64,000 nucleotides of DNA from RPQJ01 sp046347155 (GTDB lineage Bacteria; Pseudomonadota; Gammaproteobacteria; Steroidobacterales; Steroidobacteraceae). Location of the stretch: assembly GCA_046347155.1 (NCBI GenBank), contig JAXMGT010000001.1:248001-312000 (forward strand). Reading direction: 5' to 3'. The translations under genes were made by a program, and so were the position numbers. Shown here one piece after another: positions 24,394-32,838 of the stretch; positions within the stretch are counted from its first letter, which is position 1, and each line of letters starts with the position of its first letter. The notes below the pieces were generated by a model, which searched no databases, was not told the DNA's origin, and was given only the letters and a program-made list of their open reading frames with translations.

Positions 24394-25602
24394 TCAGCGT
24401 CCGCCCATGATCGCGACGTAGTCCGTCGCCCAGCGGCTGTACGGTACGCAGGTGCCGCCCGCGCAGCTCGCTTCCGGCGTGCGCCAGAAGTGGATCTGGT
24501 CGAACTTGTCGAAGCCGTTCGTCGCGCAGCCCGCGTCGCCGAGCAGCGCGTTGCCCTTGCAGGCGGCCGGCACGGCCGGCACCGAGCCGAACCATGCGGC
24601 GACGTCGCCCTGGACCTTTGCATTCAGCGACCACTCCATCCACTTGTAAGCGCAGTTCGGGTGCTTGGCGTTCGCCGCGAGCATCGTGGTGTCGGCCCAT
24701 CCGGTGGCGCCCTCGGCCGGGATCGTGCTCGCAATCGGCTGCTTGTTCGCCTGCAGCGTGTTCACCTGGAACGGCCACGAGCCCGAGGCGACGATGCCCT
24801 CGTTCGTGAAGTCCTGGACCTGCACGTTCGCGTCGTGCCAGTAGCGCTGCACGAGCGGGTGCTGCTTGCGCAGCAGGTCGAGCGCCGCCGCGTACTGCGC
24901 CTCGTTGAGCGCGTACGGATCCTTGATGCCGAGCGACGGGTTCGTCGCCATCAGGTACAGCGCGGCGTCGGCGATGTAGATCGGGCCGTCGTAGGCCTGC
25001 ACGCGCCCCTTGTTGCTCTTGCCGTCCGGCAGCTTCTGCTCGGTGAACACGACCGCCCAGCTCGTGGGCGCCGTCTTGAACGTCTTCGTGTTGTACATCA
25101 GCACGTTCGGGCCCCACTGGTAGGGCGTGCCATAGTGCTTGCCGTCGACGTAATGCCACGGCGCGTCCTTGAGCCGGTCGTCGACCGACGCGTAGGACGG
25201 GATGCGAGAAATGTCGACGGGCTGCACGGTGCCGCCGCGGATCAGCCGCAGCGACGCATCGCCCGACGCGGTCACGAGGTCGTAGCCGCCCTGCGTCATC
25301 AGCGACACCATCTCGTCCGAGGTGCCGGCGGTCTTCACGTTGACCTTGCAGGAGGTGTCCTTCTCGAACGCGGTGACCCAGTCGTAGTTCTTGTCGGTCT
25401 CGCCGCGCTCGATGTAGCCGGGCCACGCGACGATGTCCACCTGGCCTTCCAGTGCGGTCGAGGCGGCAGGTGCCGCGGCCGGGGTCGGGGTCGCGGCCGT
25501 CGCGGCCGGAGCCTCTTCCTTCTTCGCGCAGCCGGCCAGTGCGGCGGCGACGCCGATCGCGATCAGGTAATGCGCAGCGGACGCGGAAATGCGGAATGAC
25601 AT
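24394..25602 (-). CDS. ydcS: Polyamine-binding periplasmic lipoprotein (YdcS/PotD type)
   Basis: 402 residues from ATG 25602 (MSFRISASAAHYLIAIGVAA). A lipoprotein signal ends at LAGC with KKEEAPA after it, followed by an Ala/Pro spacer. The bacterial solute-binding fold opens with VDIVAWPGYIERGETDKNYDWV and includes DLVTASGDASLRLIRGG, LMYNTKTFKTAP and the late segment MEWSLNAKVQGDVAAWFGSVP. These match YdcS-like binding proteins. It is the first gene of the importer operon and captures the polyamine for the YdcTUV complex. An in-frame ATG at 25695 would add 31 residues and bury the signal, so it was not chosen. Confidence 0.88.
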   Translation of the reverse strand: MSFRISASAAHYLIAIGVAAALAGCAKKEEAPAATAATPTPAAAPAASTALEGQVDIVAWPGYIERGETDKNYDWVTAFEKDTSCKVNVKTAGTSDEMVSLMTQGGYDLVTASGDASLRLIRGGTVQPVDISRIPSYASVDDRLKDAPWHYVDGKHYGTPYQWGPNVLMYNTKTFKTAPTSWAVVFTEQKLPDGKSNKGRVQAYDGPIYIADAALYLMATNPSLGIKDPYALNEAQYAAALDLLRKQHPLVQRYWHDANVQVQDFTNEGIVASGSWPFQVNTLQANKQPIASTIPAEGATGWADTTMLAANAKHPNCAYKWMEWSLNAKVQGDVAAWFGSVPAVPAACKGNALLGDAGCATNGFDKFDQIHFWRTPEASCAGGTCVPYSRWATDYVAIMGGR

Positions 25603-25753
25603 GATGCTGGCCCTCCCCGGGTGCCTGGATGCGGTGCGGGGCGGGGCCCCGTCGTCCGGGGTCATTCTAGCCCTTCGGATGGTCGCCATTGGCAACGTCC
25701 GGCGGCGCCCGGAGCGTCGTGGGTCGACGGCGATACGCCGGGGGTGGCGTCGT

Positions 25754-26338
25754 CTATTTGCGGTGCAACAGCAGTGAGAACGAGATTCGCACGTCGTTGC
25801 CCAGCACCGACGTGTCGCGCCAGTCGCCCTGGCCGACCCCGAAGTCGAGCCGGCGGACGGTCGTGCCCCCGGCCAGCACGGCCGTGTCCCCAGGGCCGGG
25901 CTTGAACGTGAACTCGACGTCCTCGTCGCGCGAGACGCCCCTCAGCGTCAGGCGACCGTGGGCGACCCACCGGCCGGGGCCCGCGGCGCTGAATCGGTCC
26001 GCGACGTAGGTGGCGTCCGGCCAGCGCGTGGTCGAGAAGAAGTCCGGCCCGACCAGCGCCTCGTCGCGCGATGCGTCGCCGGTGGCGGCCGAGCCGGTCC
26101 TGATCACGACCCGGAACGACTGTTCCCGCGCATCGGCCGGGTCGAAGGCGATGTCGGCCGTGAAGTCGCCGAACCGGCCGTCGAATTCGCCGCCGGCGAG
26201 TGTCGCCGTGAAGCCGATCCGGCTGGCGCCGGGATCCACCGACCAGGCGGTCGCGCCCCAGGCCGGCCCGCCCGCGAGCCAGCCGGCGGCGAATGCGGCC
26301 GCCGCGACGACGACCGAGCGTCGCCGCCCCGTGGTCAC
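25754..26338 (-). CDS. Periplasmic YceI-family protein
   Basis: 194 residues from a GTG that overlaps the stop of the cytochrome b561 gene (GTGA). A signal peptide (VVVAAAAFAAGWLAGGPAWGA) precedes an eight-stranded YceI lipocalin-like domain with the hallmarks WSVDPGASRIGFTAT, GRFGDFTADIAFDP and LTLRGVSRDEDVEFTF. Members bind isoprenoid-type lipids in the periplasm. Pairing with a b561-type cytochrome is common in proteobacteria (as yceJ-yceI in E. coli), implying a joint membrane redox or quinone-related role. Confidence 0.85.
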   Translation of the reverse strand: MTTGRRRSVVVAAAAFAAGWLAGGPAWGATAWSVDPGASRIGFTATLAGGEFDGRFGDFTADIAFDPADAREQSFRVVIRTGSAATGDASRDEALVGPDFFSTTRWPDATYVADRFSAAGPGRWVAHGRLTLRGVSRDEDVEFTFKPGPGDTAVLAGGTTVRRLDFGVGQGDWRDTSVLGNDVRISFSLLLHRK

Positions 26339-26895
26339 GGTCGGGACGACCCGCCGAACGGGAGCATCCGGCGCAGCGACGAGTCCTTCATGACGACGTG
26401 GTGGTATAGGGCCGCCACCGCGTGCAGCGTCGCGACGACGACGGTCGTGTAGAACAGGAACTCGTGAACTTCCTCGAGCGTCTCGTGCAGGTCGTGGCTG
26501 GTGCCGACGATGGCCGGGAACTGGAACCAGCCGAACAGCGTCACCGGGTAGTTGGCCGCCGAGGACATCGCCCAGCCGGAGATCGGCAGCACCAGGACCA
26601 GCAGGTAGAGCAGGCCGTGGCCCGCGGCCGCGGCGATCTGCTGCGACCGCGGCATCGCGACCGGCGCCGGTGCACCACGGTTCGCGATGCGCCACAGGAT
26701 CCGGGTCACCGCGAGGATCAGGATCGTCATGCCCACGGACTTGTGCAGGTCGATCTGCGCGAACTTGGCCGGGCCCTTGGGCATCTCGTCCGCCGCCTCG
26801 ATGATCACGTACTGTGCAATGATCAGCACCACGATCGTCCAGTGCAGGAGCTTCGCGAGTGCACCGTAGGCGTCGGCCGAATTTCGCCACTGCAT
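26335..26895 (-). CDS. Cytochrome b561 (YceJ type)
   Basis: 186 residues from ATG 26895 (MQWRNSADAYGALAKLLHW); six upstream codons in frame are optional. Four membrane helices carry haem-ligand His residues: H in KLLHWTIV, H in DLHKSVGMTILIL, H in AGHGLLYLLVLVLPISGW and H in HEFLFYTTVVVATLHAVAALYHH. This is the prokaryotic cytochrome b561 pattern. It passes electrons across or within the inner membrane, probably with quinone. It is coupled to yceI by a 4-base overlap and diverges from a second YceI lipoprotein gene 33 bases away. Confidence 0.85.
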   Translation of the reverse strand: MQWRNSADAYGALAKLLHWTIVVLIIAQYVIIEAADEMPKGPAKFAQIDLHKSVGMTILILAVTRILWRIANRGAPAPVAMPRSQQIAAAAGHGLLYLLVLVLPISGWAMSSAANYPVTLFGWFQFPAIVGTSHDLHETLEEVHEFLFYTTVVVATLHAVAALYHHVVMKDSSLRRMLPFGGSSRP

Positions 26896-26928
26896 GATCC
26901 TTGACCTCGACATCGGACGGAAAGGCGC

Positions 26929-27648
26929 ATGTTAACCCAGCGCGCGCTCGCCACGGCGACGCTGGCCGTGCTCGGCGTGCTCGCGGGCTGCGAGTCGCCG
27001 GCGCCGGTGCAGGCACCGAACGCGCCGCCTCGCGAGACCGAGTCCACGGTCCGCGCCTTCGAGCCGCCGGCGGGCGCAGTGCGCTACGTCCTCGACCCGG
27101 CGCGAAGCCGGCTCGAGGCGCGCGTCTACCGCGCGGGGCCGTTCGCGCGACTCGGCCACAACCACGTCGTGACCGCGGTGGGCGCCACCGGCGAGGCCTG
27201 GGTCGGCGCGACACCGGACGCGTCGGGATTCGCGATCGTCGTGCCGGTCGCCTCGCTCGTGGTCGACGATCCGGCCGCGCGCGCGGCGGCCGGCCCGGAT
27301 TTCGGGGGCGAGGTGTCGTCGTCTGCGCGGGAGGGCACCTACGCGAACATGACGCGGGCCGAAGTGCTCGACCTCGCCGGCCACCCGACGATCACGCTCC
27401 GCTGCGACGGGCTGCAGGGTCGCTGGGAGTCGCCGGTCGCACCGGTCGACGTCACGTTGCGCGGCGTCACGCGGCGCATCGACGTGCCACTCGAGGTGAG
27501 CCGGTCCGAGGGTGCAGTCTCGGCGAGCGGCGAATTCAGGATCCGCCAGAGCGACTTCGGCATCACGCCGTTCAGCGTCGCCGGCGGCGCGATCCAGGTC
27601 GCCGACGAGGTGACGCTTTCGTTCAGCGTCGTGGCCGTCCTGCGATGA
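26929..27648 (+). CDS. YceI-like lipoprotein
   Basis: 239 residues. A lipoprotein signal (MLTQRALATATLAVLGVLAGC) is followed by a Pro-rich spacer and a YceI-type beta-barrel: VRYVLDPARSRLEARVYRAG, FARLGHNHVV, VTLRGVTRRIDVPLEV and GEFRIRQSDFGITPFSVAGG. It diverges from the b561-yceI pair, so the locus encodes two YceI paralogues, one soluble and one lipid-anchored. The LGHNH motif marks the subgroup with a conserved His pair near the barrel opening. Ligand unknown. Confidence 0.8.
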   Translation: MLTQRALATATLAVLGVLAGCESPAPVQAPNAPPRETESTVRAFEPPAGAVRYVLDPARSRLEARVYRAGPFARLGHNHVVTAVGATGEAWVGATPDASGFAIVVPVASLVVDDPAARAAAGPDFGGEVSSSAREGTYANMTRAEVLDLAGHPTITLRCDGLQGRWESPVAPVDVTLRGVTRRIDVPLEVSRSEGAVSASGEFRIRQSDFGITPFSVAGGAIQVADEVTLSFSVVAVLR

Positions 27649-27654
27649 AGGCGC

Positions 27655-28371
27655 TCACTCGAAGCCCGGCGTGAGCAGCAGCCACGTGCCCTCGGGTGCG
27701 ACCAGGATCGCGTTCGACGCGGGGTCGAGGCCGCGCGGCAGCGTCGGGTGCAGCCGGTGGCCGCGCTCGCGGAGCGAGGCGATCCGGTCGGCGGCGTCCG
27801 TCGAGGAGAAGACCAGCACGGGCCGGCGCAGGTCCCACTCGTAGAGTCCGACGTTGAGGTCGCGGTGCGACACGACGACGCGCGGGAACGGGTCGATCAC
27901 CGGGTCGAACGCGATGCAGCCGAGCGCGTCCCACCAGGCCGCCGCGCGCGTCACGTTCCGGGCCGGCACGCCGTATTCCTCGAAGTACCCGGGCAGGGCC
28001 GGCGGTGGCGGGCCGCCGGCCGGCGGCGAATAGGTGCGCGCCTCGACGAGCACCACGGCCTGTCCGGCCGGGTCACGGTAGGCGACTTCGTGAAAATCGT
28101 CCTCCCCGAGCCGCGCGTGCTCGGGCTCGATCCCGAGCGCGGCGAGCGCGCTCACCTGGGCCGAGAGGCCGGGCTGCACCCAGCAGAGCGTCGGTTCCTC
28201 GACCGAGGCCGCGTGCAGGCCGAGCCACAGCCGGCCGTCCGTGACGACCGCGTAGCGGTGCGTGCGCGACTCGCCGGGCGTCGCCTGCGTGTAGCCGAGC
28301 GACTCGTAGAACGCGAGGGATTCCAGGATGTCCGGTGCGGGGACCGCGATTTCCAGGAAGCGCCCGAGCAT
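27655..28371 (-). CDS. VOC (glyoxalase/bleomycin-resistance) superfamily protein
   Basis: 238 residues from ATG 28371 (MLGRFLEIAVPAPDILESLAFYESLGY). Two beta-alpha-beta-beta-beta halves are visible; the first runs to VVLVEARTY and the second starts near VPARNVTRAAAWWDALGCIAF. The metal-ligand positions expected of active glyoxalases are not all obvious, so it may be a binding protein rather than a metalloenzyme. It starts four bases after the hemH stop, in the same operon. Confidence 0.75.
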   Translation of the reverse strand: MLGRFLEIAVPAPDILESLAFYESLGYTQATPGESRTHRYAVVTDGRLWLGLHAASVEEPTLCWVQPGLSAQVSALAALGIEPEHARLGEDDFHEVAYRDPAGQAVVLVEARTYSPPAGGPPPPALPGYFEEYGVPARNVTRAAAWWDALGCIAFDPVIDPFPRVVVSHRDLNVGLYEWDLRRPVLVFSSTDAADRIASLRERGHRLHPTLPRGLDPASNAILVAPEGTWLLLTPGFE

Positions 28372-28375
28372 GGCC

Positions 28376-29473
28376 TCAGGCCGGCGCCCCCAGGTCGAGC
28401 GCCCGCTGCCGCGCCGACGCCCGGGCCGGCGCATCGTCGCCGCCGTCGAGGCCCGGCCAGCCCTGCGCGTGGCGCGCGAACAGGTCGGCGTACAGCTCGA
28501 CCTGGGACTCCGAGGAATTGAGGCAGGGCACGTAGTCGAACGCCTCGCCGCCGTGCGAGAGGAACATCTCGCGGTTCTGCATCGAGATCTCCTCGAGCGT
28601 CTCGAGGCAATCGGTGGCGAATCCGGGGCAGACGACCGTGACCTGCTTCGGCCCGTCGTGCGAGTAGTCGTGCAGCAGCACGTCCACGTAGGGCTTCAGC
28701 CACTCCTCGCGGCCGAATCGCGACTGGAACCCGACCGACCACCCGCCGTCCTCGAGTCCGAGCTTCGCGGCGATGAGCCGCGCCGTCGCGCGGCACTGGC
28801 AGTGGTAGGGGTCGCCGGCCGTGAAGTAGCGCTTCGGGATCGAGTGGAACGAGAACAGCAGGTGCTTGCGGCCGTGGCGTCGCCAGTGCTCCTCGATCCC
28901 GGCCGCGACCGCCGCGACGTAGCCGTCGTCCTCGAAGTACTGGTTCACGAACCGCAGTTCCGGGATCCAGCGCCAGCGCGCGAGTTCCTGCGTCACGCGG
29001 TCGAAGATCGACGCGGTGGTGGTCGCCGAGTACTGCGGGTACATCGGCATCACGAGCAACCGCTGCACGTTCGCCTCGCGCAGCCGGGCGAGCGTGTCGC
29101 GGATCGACGGGTTGCCGTAGGTCATCGCGAGCTCGACGCGCACGGCGTCGCCGTAGCGCCCGGCGAGCGAGCCGGCGAGCCGCTCGGCGAGGCGCCGCGA
29201 CTCGACGAGCAGCGGCGATCCCTCGGGCGTCCAGATCTTGCCGTAGGCGTGTGCGCTGCGCTTCGGGCGCGTGCGCAGGATGACCCCGTGCAGCACCAGC
29301 CACCAGAACGCGCGCGGCGCCTCGATCACCCGCGGGTCCCACAGGAACTCGGCGAGGTACCTGCGCACCGACGCCGGATCCGGGCCGTCGGGCGTCCCGA
29401 GGTTCACGAGCAAGACGCCGACGCGGGCGGGCTGCCCGTGGGTGTGGCGCGTGGTACCGACGTAGTGCGTCAT
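28376..29473 (-). CDS. hemH: Ferrochelatase (protohaem ferro-lyase)
   Basis: 365 residues, family length. It inserts iron(II) into protoporphyrin IX at the inner membrane, the last step of haem synthesis. Signatures: GVLLVNLGTPDGP at the start, YGNPSIRDTLARLRE, PMYPQYSATTTASIFD, the catalytic His in LLFSFHSIPKRYFTAGDPYHCQCRAT and the C-terminal Glu in PGFATDCLETLEEI. Haem supply is relevant to the cbb3 oxidase, FixL and b561 genes in this window. The VOC gene follows within four bases. Confidence 0.95.
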   Translation of the reverse strand: MTHYVGTTRHTHGQPARVGVLLVNLGTPDGPDPASVRRYLAEFLWDPRVIEAPRAFWWLVLHGVILRTRPKRSAHAYGKIWTPEGSPLLVESRRLAERLAGSLAGRYGDAVRVELAMTYGNPSIRDTLARLREANVQRLLVMPMYPQYSATTTASIFDRVTQELARWRWIPELRFVNQYFEDDGYVAAVAAGIEEHWRRHGRKHLLFSFHSIPKRYFTAGDPYHCQCRATARLIAAKLGLEDGGWSVGFQSRFGREEWLKPYVDVLLHDYSHDGPKQVTVVCPGFATDCLETLEEISMQNREMFLSHGGEAFDYVPCLNSSESQVELYADLFARHAQGWPGLDGGDDAPARASARQRALDLGAPA

Positions 29474-29555
29474 GGATCGGGATCGAGCGGGCGGAGATGC
29501 CGGCGCACGATACCGTAAGTGCCGCGGGGTGACGAGCCGGACGCGCCGCAGCGAC

Positions 29556-30776
29556 TCAGGGCACGCCGGGCTCCAGCGCCCGAGGCACTCGCGCCGGGAT
29601 CACGCGCGGGAAGAACCTGAGCGCCGCGCAGGCGAACGAGCAGGTCACCGCGCAGAACGTCAGCATCGGCAGCGCGGTGTCGGTCGGGTAGTGGCCCATC
29701 CACTGCACACAGGCGGCGCCGACCATCTGCTGCAGGAAGCCGACGAGGCTCGAGGCCACGCCGGCATGGTGCGGCGTCAGGCTGACTGCGGCGGCGGTCA
29801 CGTTCGGCAGCGCAAGGCCCTGGCCGTAGGCAAGCACGGCGATCGGCAGGAAGATCGCGAGCGGGTGCGCGAACCCGAGCCAGGCGAACACGAGCGCGGC
29901 CGCCGAGCCCGACGCGGTCAGGCCGATGCCGAGCACGACCATCCAGTGCGGGTCGCGTCGCAGCGCGTATCGACCGACGGACCAGTTGCCGAGGAAGTAC
30001 CCGCCACCGATGAACAGGTAGTAGTAGCCGAACTCGGTGCCCGGGCGGTGCAGCGCCGACACCATCACGTACGGCAGCAGCGAGATGAACACGAGGAAGG
30101 TCGCGTAGATCGCCGCGCACTGGAGCACGCAACCGACGAACAGCGGCTGCCGCGCGAGCCGCCCGACCGTGGCCAGCATCTCGCGGCCGCGCGGCGGCGT
30201 CCGACCGGTCGCGCGCGTCTCCGGCAGGCTGCGCCAGACGAACCACACGACCGCGCCGGTCGCCGCGAGCAGCGCGACGAACACCGAGCGCCAGTCGAAC
30301 CACTCGACGAGGTAGCCGCCCGCGACCGGCGCCAGCGAGTTCGCGAGCACGGAGACCATCGTGAGCGAGGCGAGCTGCTTCGCCATCCCGTCGGCCGGGT
30401 GGCGGTCCACGACGATCGCGCGCGCGGTGACCAGCCCGGTCGCGGTGCCGAACGCCTGCAGCCCGCGGCCGACGACGAGCCAGTGCAGGTCCGGCGCCAG
30501 GATCGAGAGTGTCGCGCCGGCCATCATGATCCCGAGTCCCGCGAGGATCGCTGTCCGGCGTCCCCAGCGGTCGGAGATCGGGCCCCAGACGAGCAGGCCG
30601 ATCGCGAACGTGACCAGCGACACCGAAAACGTCGACTGCACGGCCGCGACGCTGGCACCGAAATGGTCGCGCACGGCCGGCAGCGCCGGCAGGTACAGGT
30701 TGGTGGCGATCGGGCCGAGTGCCGTGATCGCCGCGAGCAGCAGCCTGAGACCGCGCTCGCCCAGCGGCCGGATCAA
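29556..30776 (-). CDS. Bcr/CflA-type multidrug efflux MFS transporter
   Basis: 406 residues from a TTG that overlaps the stop of the upstream dehydrogenase gene (TTGA). There are twelve predicted membrane segments. The DHA1 motif LVWGPISDRWGRRTAILAG lies between TM2 and TM3, and the Bcr/CflA hallmark NLYLPALPAVRDHFG in TM1, with RAIVVDRHP and NSLAPVAGGYLVEWFDWRSVF later. Such pumps export drugs (bicyclomycin, chloramphenicol) or sulphonamides by proton antiport. The natural substrate is unknown. An operon link to gabD suggests co-expression rather than shared function. Confidence 0.85.
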   Translation of the reverse strand: MIRPLGERGLRLLLAAITALGPIATNLYLPALPAVRDHFGASVAAVQSTFSVSLVTFAIGLLVWGPISDRWGRRTAILAGLGIMMAGATLSILAPDLHWLVVGRGLQAFGTATGLVTARAIVVDRHPADGMAKQLASLTMVSVLANSLAPVAGGYLVEWFDWRSVFVALLAATGAVVWFVWRSLPETRATGRTPPRGREMLATVGRLARQPLFVGCVLQCAAIYATFLVFISLLPYVMVSALHRPGTEFGYYYLFIGGGYFLGNWSVGRYALRRDPHWMVVLGIGLTASGSAAALVFAWLGFAHPLAIFLPIAVLAYGQGLALPNVTAAAVSLTPHHAGVASSLVGFLQQMVGAACVQWMGHYPTDTALPMLTFCAVTCSFACAALRFFPRVIPARVPRALEPGVP

Positions 30777-32236
30777 CCCTCGATGCCGCCGATGCAGAGG
30801 TACTTGAGCTCCGTGTAGTCGAGGATCCCGTACTTCGAGCCCTCGCGGCCCGTGCCGGATTCCTTGACGCCGCCGAACGGCGCGACCTCGGTCGAGATGA
30901 GCCCGGTGTTCAGGCCGACGATGCCGTACTCGAGGCCCTCGGCCACCCGGAACGCGCGCGCGAGGTCGCGGGTGTAGAAGTACGAGGCGAGGCCGAACTC
31001 GGTGTCGTTCGCCATCCGGATCGCCTGCTTCTCGTCGTCGAACGCGAAGATCGGCGCGACCGGGCCGAACGTCTCCTCGCGCGCCACGGTCATCTGCGGC
31101 GTGACGTGCGTGATGATCGTCGGCTCGAAGAACGTGCCGCCGAGCGCGTGGCGCTTGCCGCCGAGCGCGATCCGGCCGCCCTTGGCGAGCGCGTCCGCGA
31201 CGTGTTCCTCGACCTTGGCGACCGCCTTCTCGTCGATCAGCGGGCCCTGTTCGGTCGGGCCGGCGAGACCGTCGCCGACGCGCAGCTTCTTCACGGCCTC
31301 GACGAGCTTCGCGACGAACGCGTCGTAGACGCCCTTCTGCACGAGCAGCCGATTCGCGCAGACGCACGTCTGGCCGGTGTTCCGGTACTTCGAGGCGATC
31401 GCGCCCTGCACGGCGGCGTCGAGGTCCGCGTCGTCGAACACGATGAACGGCGCGTTGCCGCCGAGTTCGAGCGAGACCTTCTTCAGCGTGCCGACGCACT
31501 GCGCGGCGAGCTTCTTGCCGATCTCGGTCGAGCCGGTGAACGTGATCTTCCGGACGACCGGGTTCGAGGTCATCTCGCCGCCGAGCACGGCCGCGGGCCC
31601 GGTCACGACGCTGAACACGCCCTTCGGGATCCCGGCGCGGTGCGCGAGCTCGGCCATCGCGAGCGCGGAGTAGGGCGTCTGCATCGCGGGCTTGCAGACG
31701 AACGTGCAGCCGGCCGCGAGCGCGGGCCCCGCCTTGCGGGTGATCATCGCGGCCGGGAAGTTCCACGGCGTGATCGCCGCAACGACGCCGACCGGCTGCC
31801 TGAGCACCAGGATGCGCTTGTCGGGCTGGTGACCCGGGATCACGTCCCCGTAGACGCGCTTCGCCTCCTCGGCGAACCATTCGATGAACGAGGCCGCGTA
31901 CACCACCTCGCCGCGTGCCTCGGCCAGCGGTTTGCCCTGCTCGGCGGTCATCAGCACCGCGAGGTCGTCGGCGTTCGCGAGCATCAGGTCGTTCCAGCGG
32001 CGCAGGATCACCGCGCGCTCCTTGGCCGTCTTCGCGGCCCAGGCGGGGAACGCGGCCGCGGCGGCCTCGATCGCGCGGCGCGTCTCGGCGGCGCCGAGGT
32101 TCGGGACCGTGCCGAGCGTCTCGCCGGTGGCGGGGTTCGTGACGGCGACGGTGCCGCCCGTGTCCGCGTCGATCCAGGCGCCGTCGACGTAGCACTGCTG
32201 GCGGAGGAGCGTGGGGTCCTTGAGCGTGAACGGCAT
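30773..32236 (-). CDS. gabD: NADP-dependent succinate-semialdehyde dehydrogenase
   Basis: 487 residues, matching GabD length and sequence pattern: CYVDGAWIDADTGGTVAVTNPATGE, the cofactor-binding segments ITPWNFPAAMITRKAGPALAAG and FTGSTEIGKKL, the base in SLELGGNAPFIVFDDADLD and the catalytic Cys in NTGQTCVCANR. The C-V-C pair is the redox-switch arrangement of GabD enzymes. It converts succinate semialdehyde to succinate, the last step of GABA degradation. Together with patD at 19.9 kb it completes part of a putrescine-to-succinate route, although the GABA transaminase is not in the window. Confidence 0.9.
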   Translation of the reverse strand: MPFTLKDPTLLRQQCYVDGAWIDADTGGTVAVTNPATGETLGTVPNLGAAETRRAIEAAAAAFPAWAAKTAKERAVILRRWNDLMLANADDLAVLMTAEQGKPLAEARGEVVYAASFIEWFAEEAKRVYGDVIPGHQPDKRILVLRQPVGVVAAITPWNFPAAMITRKAGPALAAGCTFVCKPAMQTPYSALAMAELAHRAGIPKGVFSVVTGPAAVLGGEMTSNPVVRKITFTGSTEIGKKLAAQCVGTLKKVSLELGGNAPFIVFDDADLDAAVQGAIASKYRNTGQTCVCANRLLVQKGVYDAFVAKLVEAVKKLRVGDGLAGPTEQGPLIDEKAVAKVEEHVADALAKGGRIALGGKRHALGGTFFEPTIITHVTPQMTVAREETFGPVAPIFAFDDEKQAIRMANDTEFGLASYFYTRDLARAFRVAEGLEYGIVGLNTGLISTEVAPFGGVKESGTGREGSKYGILDYTELKYLCIGGIEG

Positions 32237-32280
32237 GGTCAGGGTCCTTCGGGGGGAAGGAAATGATACGCGCCGGCGAC

Positions 32281-32357
32281 GGGGTCTGTCCCCGCAGGGG
32301 ACTGACCCCTATTCATTCGCCCAAAGAAAGGGACAGCCCCCAGCAGGGACCGTCCCT
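32281..32357. repeat. Two adjacent GGGAC-type hairpins (set B)
   Basis: Hairpin one: GGGGTCTGTCCCC (32281-32293), loop GCA, GGGGACTGACCCC (32297-32309), 12 of 13 pairs. Hairpin two: AGGGAC at 32329-32334 and AGGGACCGTCCCT at 32345-32357, the latter itself palindromic. Hairpin two ends in the TAG stop of the minus-strand DUF2845 gene, so the stop again sits on a repeat edge. These are REP-like sequences by appearance. Confidence 0.75.
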
Positions 32358-32730
32358 AGTACTCGCTGGTGCCGCGACCCAGCGTCTCGATCGAGTCGAG
32401 GCGCCCGTCGACGAACCGCACCCGCTGCACGAGCCGGTTCGGGCCGAAATCGTAGGTCCACAGGTCGACCGGCACGAACTCGGTGCCCGGGTACGAATAC
32501 CACTGCCCGCTGAGTTCGTATTGCGGCGCCCGCTCGATCCAGGTGCGCTGCCGGGCCGTGGGTTCGCCGCAGACCGCGAGTACCTTCTCCTGCGTGTCGC
32601 CGTCCTTGATGATCCTGCTTCCGCAGCGCAGCGTGTCGGCGGTCGCGGCTGCCATGGCCAGCCCGGCCGCGAGTCCGGCCAGCAGACACGGCATCGTCGC
32701 AGGACGCGCGGTGATCGATCGCTTGTGCAT
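32356..32730 (-). CDS. Exported DUF2845 protein
   Basis: 124 residues from ATG 32730 (MHKRSITARPATMPCLLAGL); an in-frame ATG 24 bases earlier is possible. A signal peptide ends near AAATADT. The mature part shows the DUF2845 pattern: LRCGSRIIKDGDTQEKVLAVCGEP, then RTWIERAPQYE, the segment VDLWTYDFGPNRLVQRVRFVDGRL. Two Cys residues (in LRCG and VCGEP) are conserved in the family and may form a disulphide. Function unknown. The stop lies on the edge of a REP-like hairpin. Confidence 0.75.
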   Translation of the reverse strand: MHKRSITARPATMPCLLAGLAAGLAMAAATADTLRCGSRIIKDGDTQEKVLAVCGEPTARQRTWIERAPQYELSGQWYSYPGTEFVPVDLWTYDFGPNRLVQRVRFVDGRLDSIETLGRGTSEY

Positions 32731-32838
32731 CGTCCGGCTCCCGACACGGTCCACCCGATTCTAACCCCGCTGGAATCCCCGGGCCGCGTCCGTCTGGTAG
32801 TCTCGCGCCGATCACCCCAGGACCGACCGAGCCCCGCC

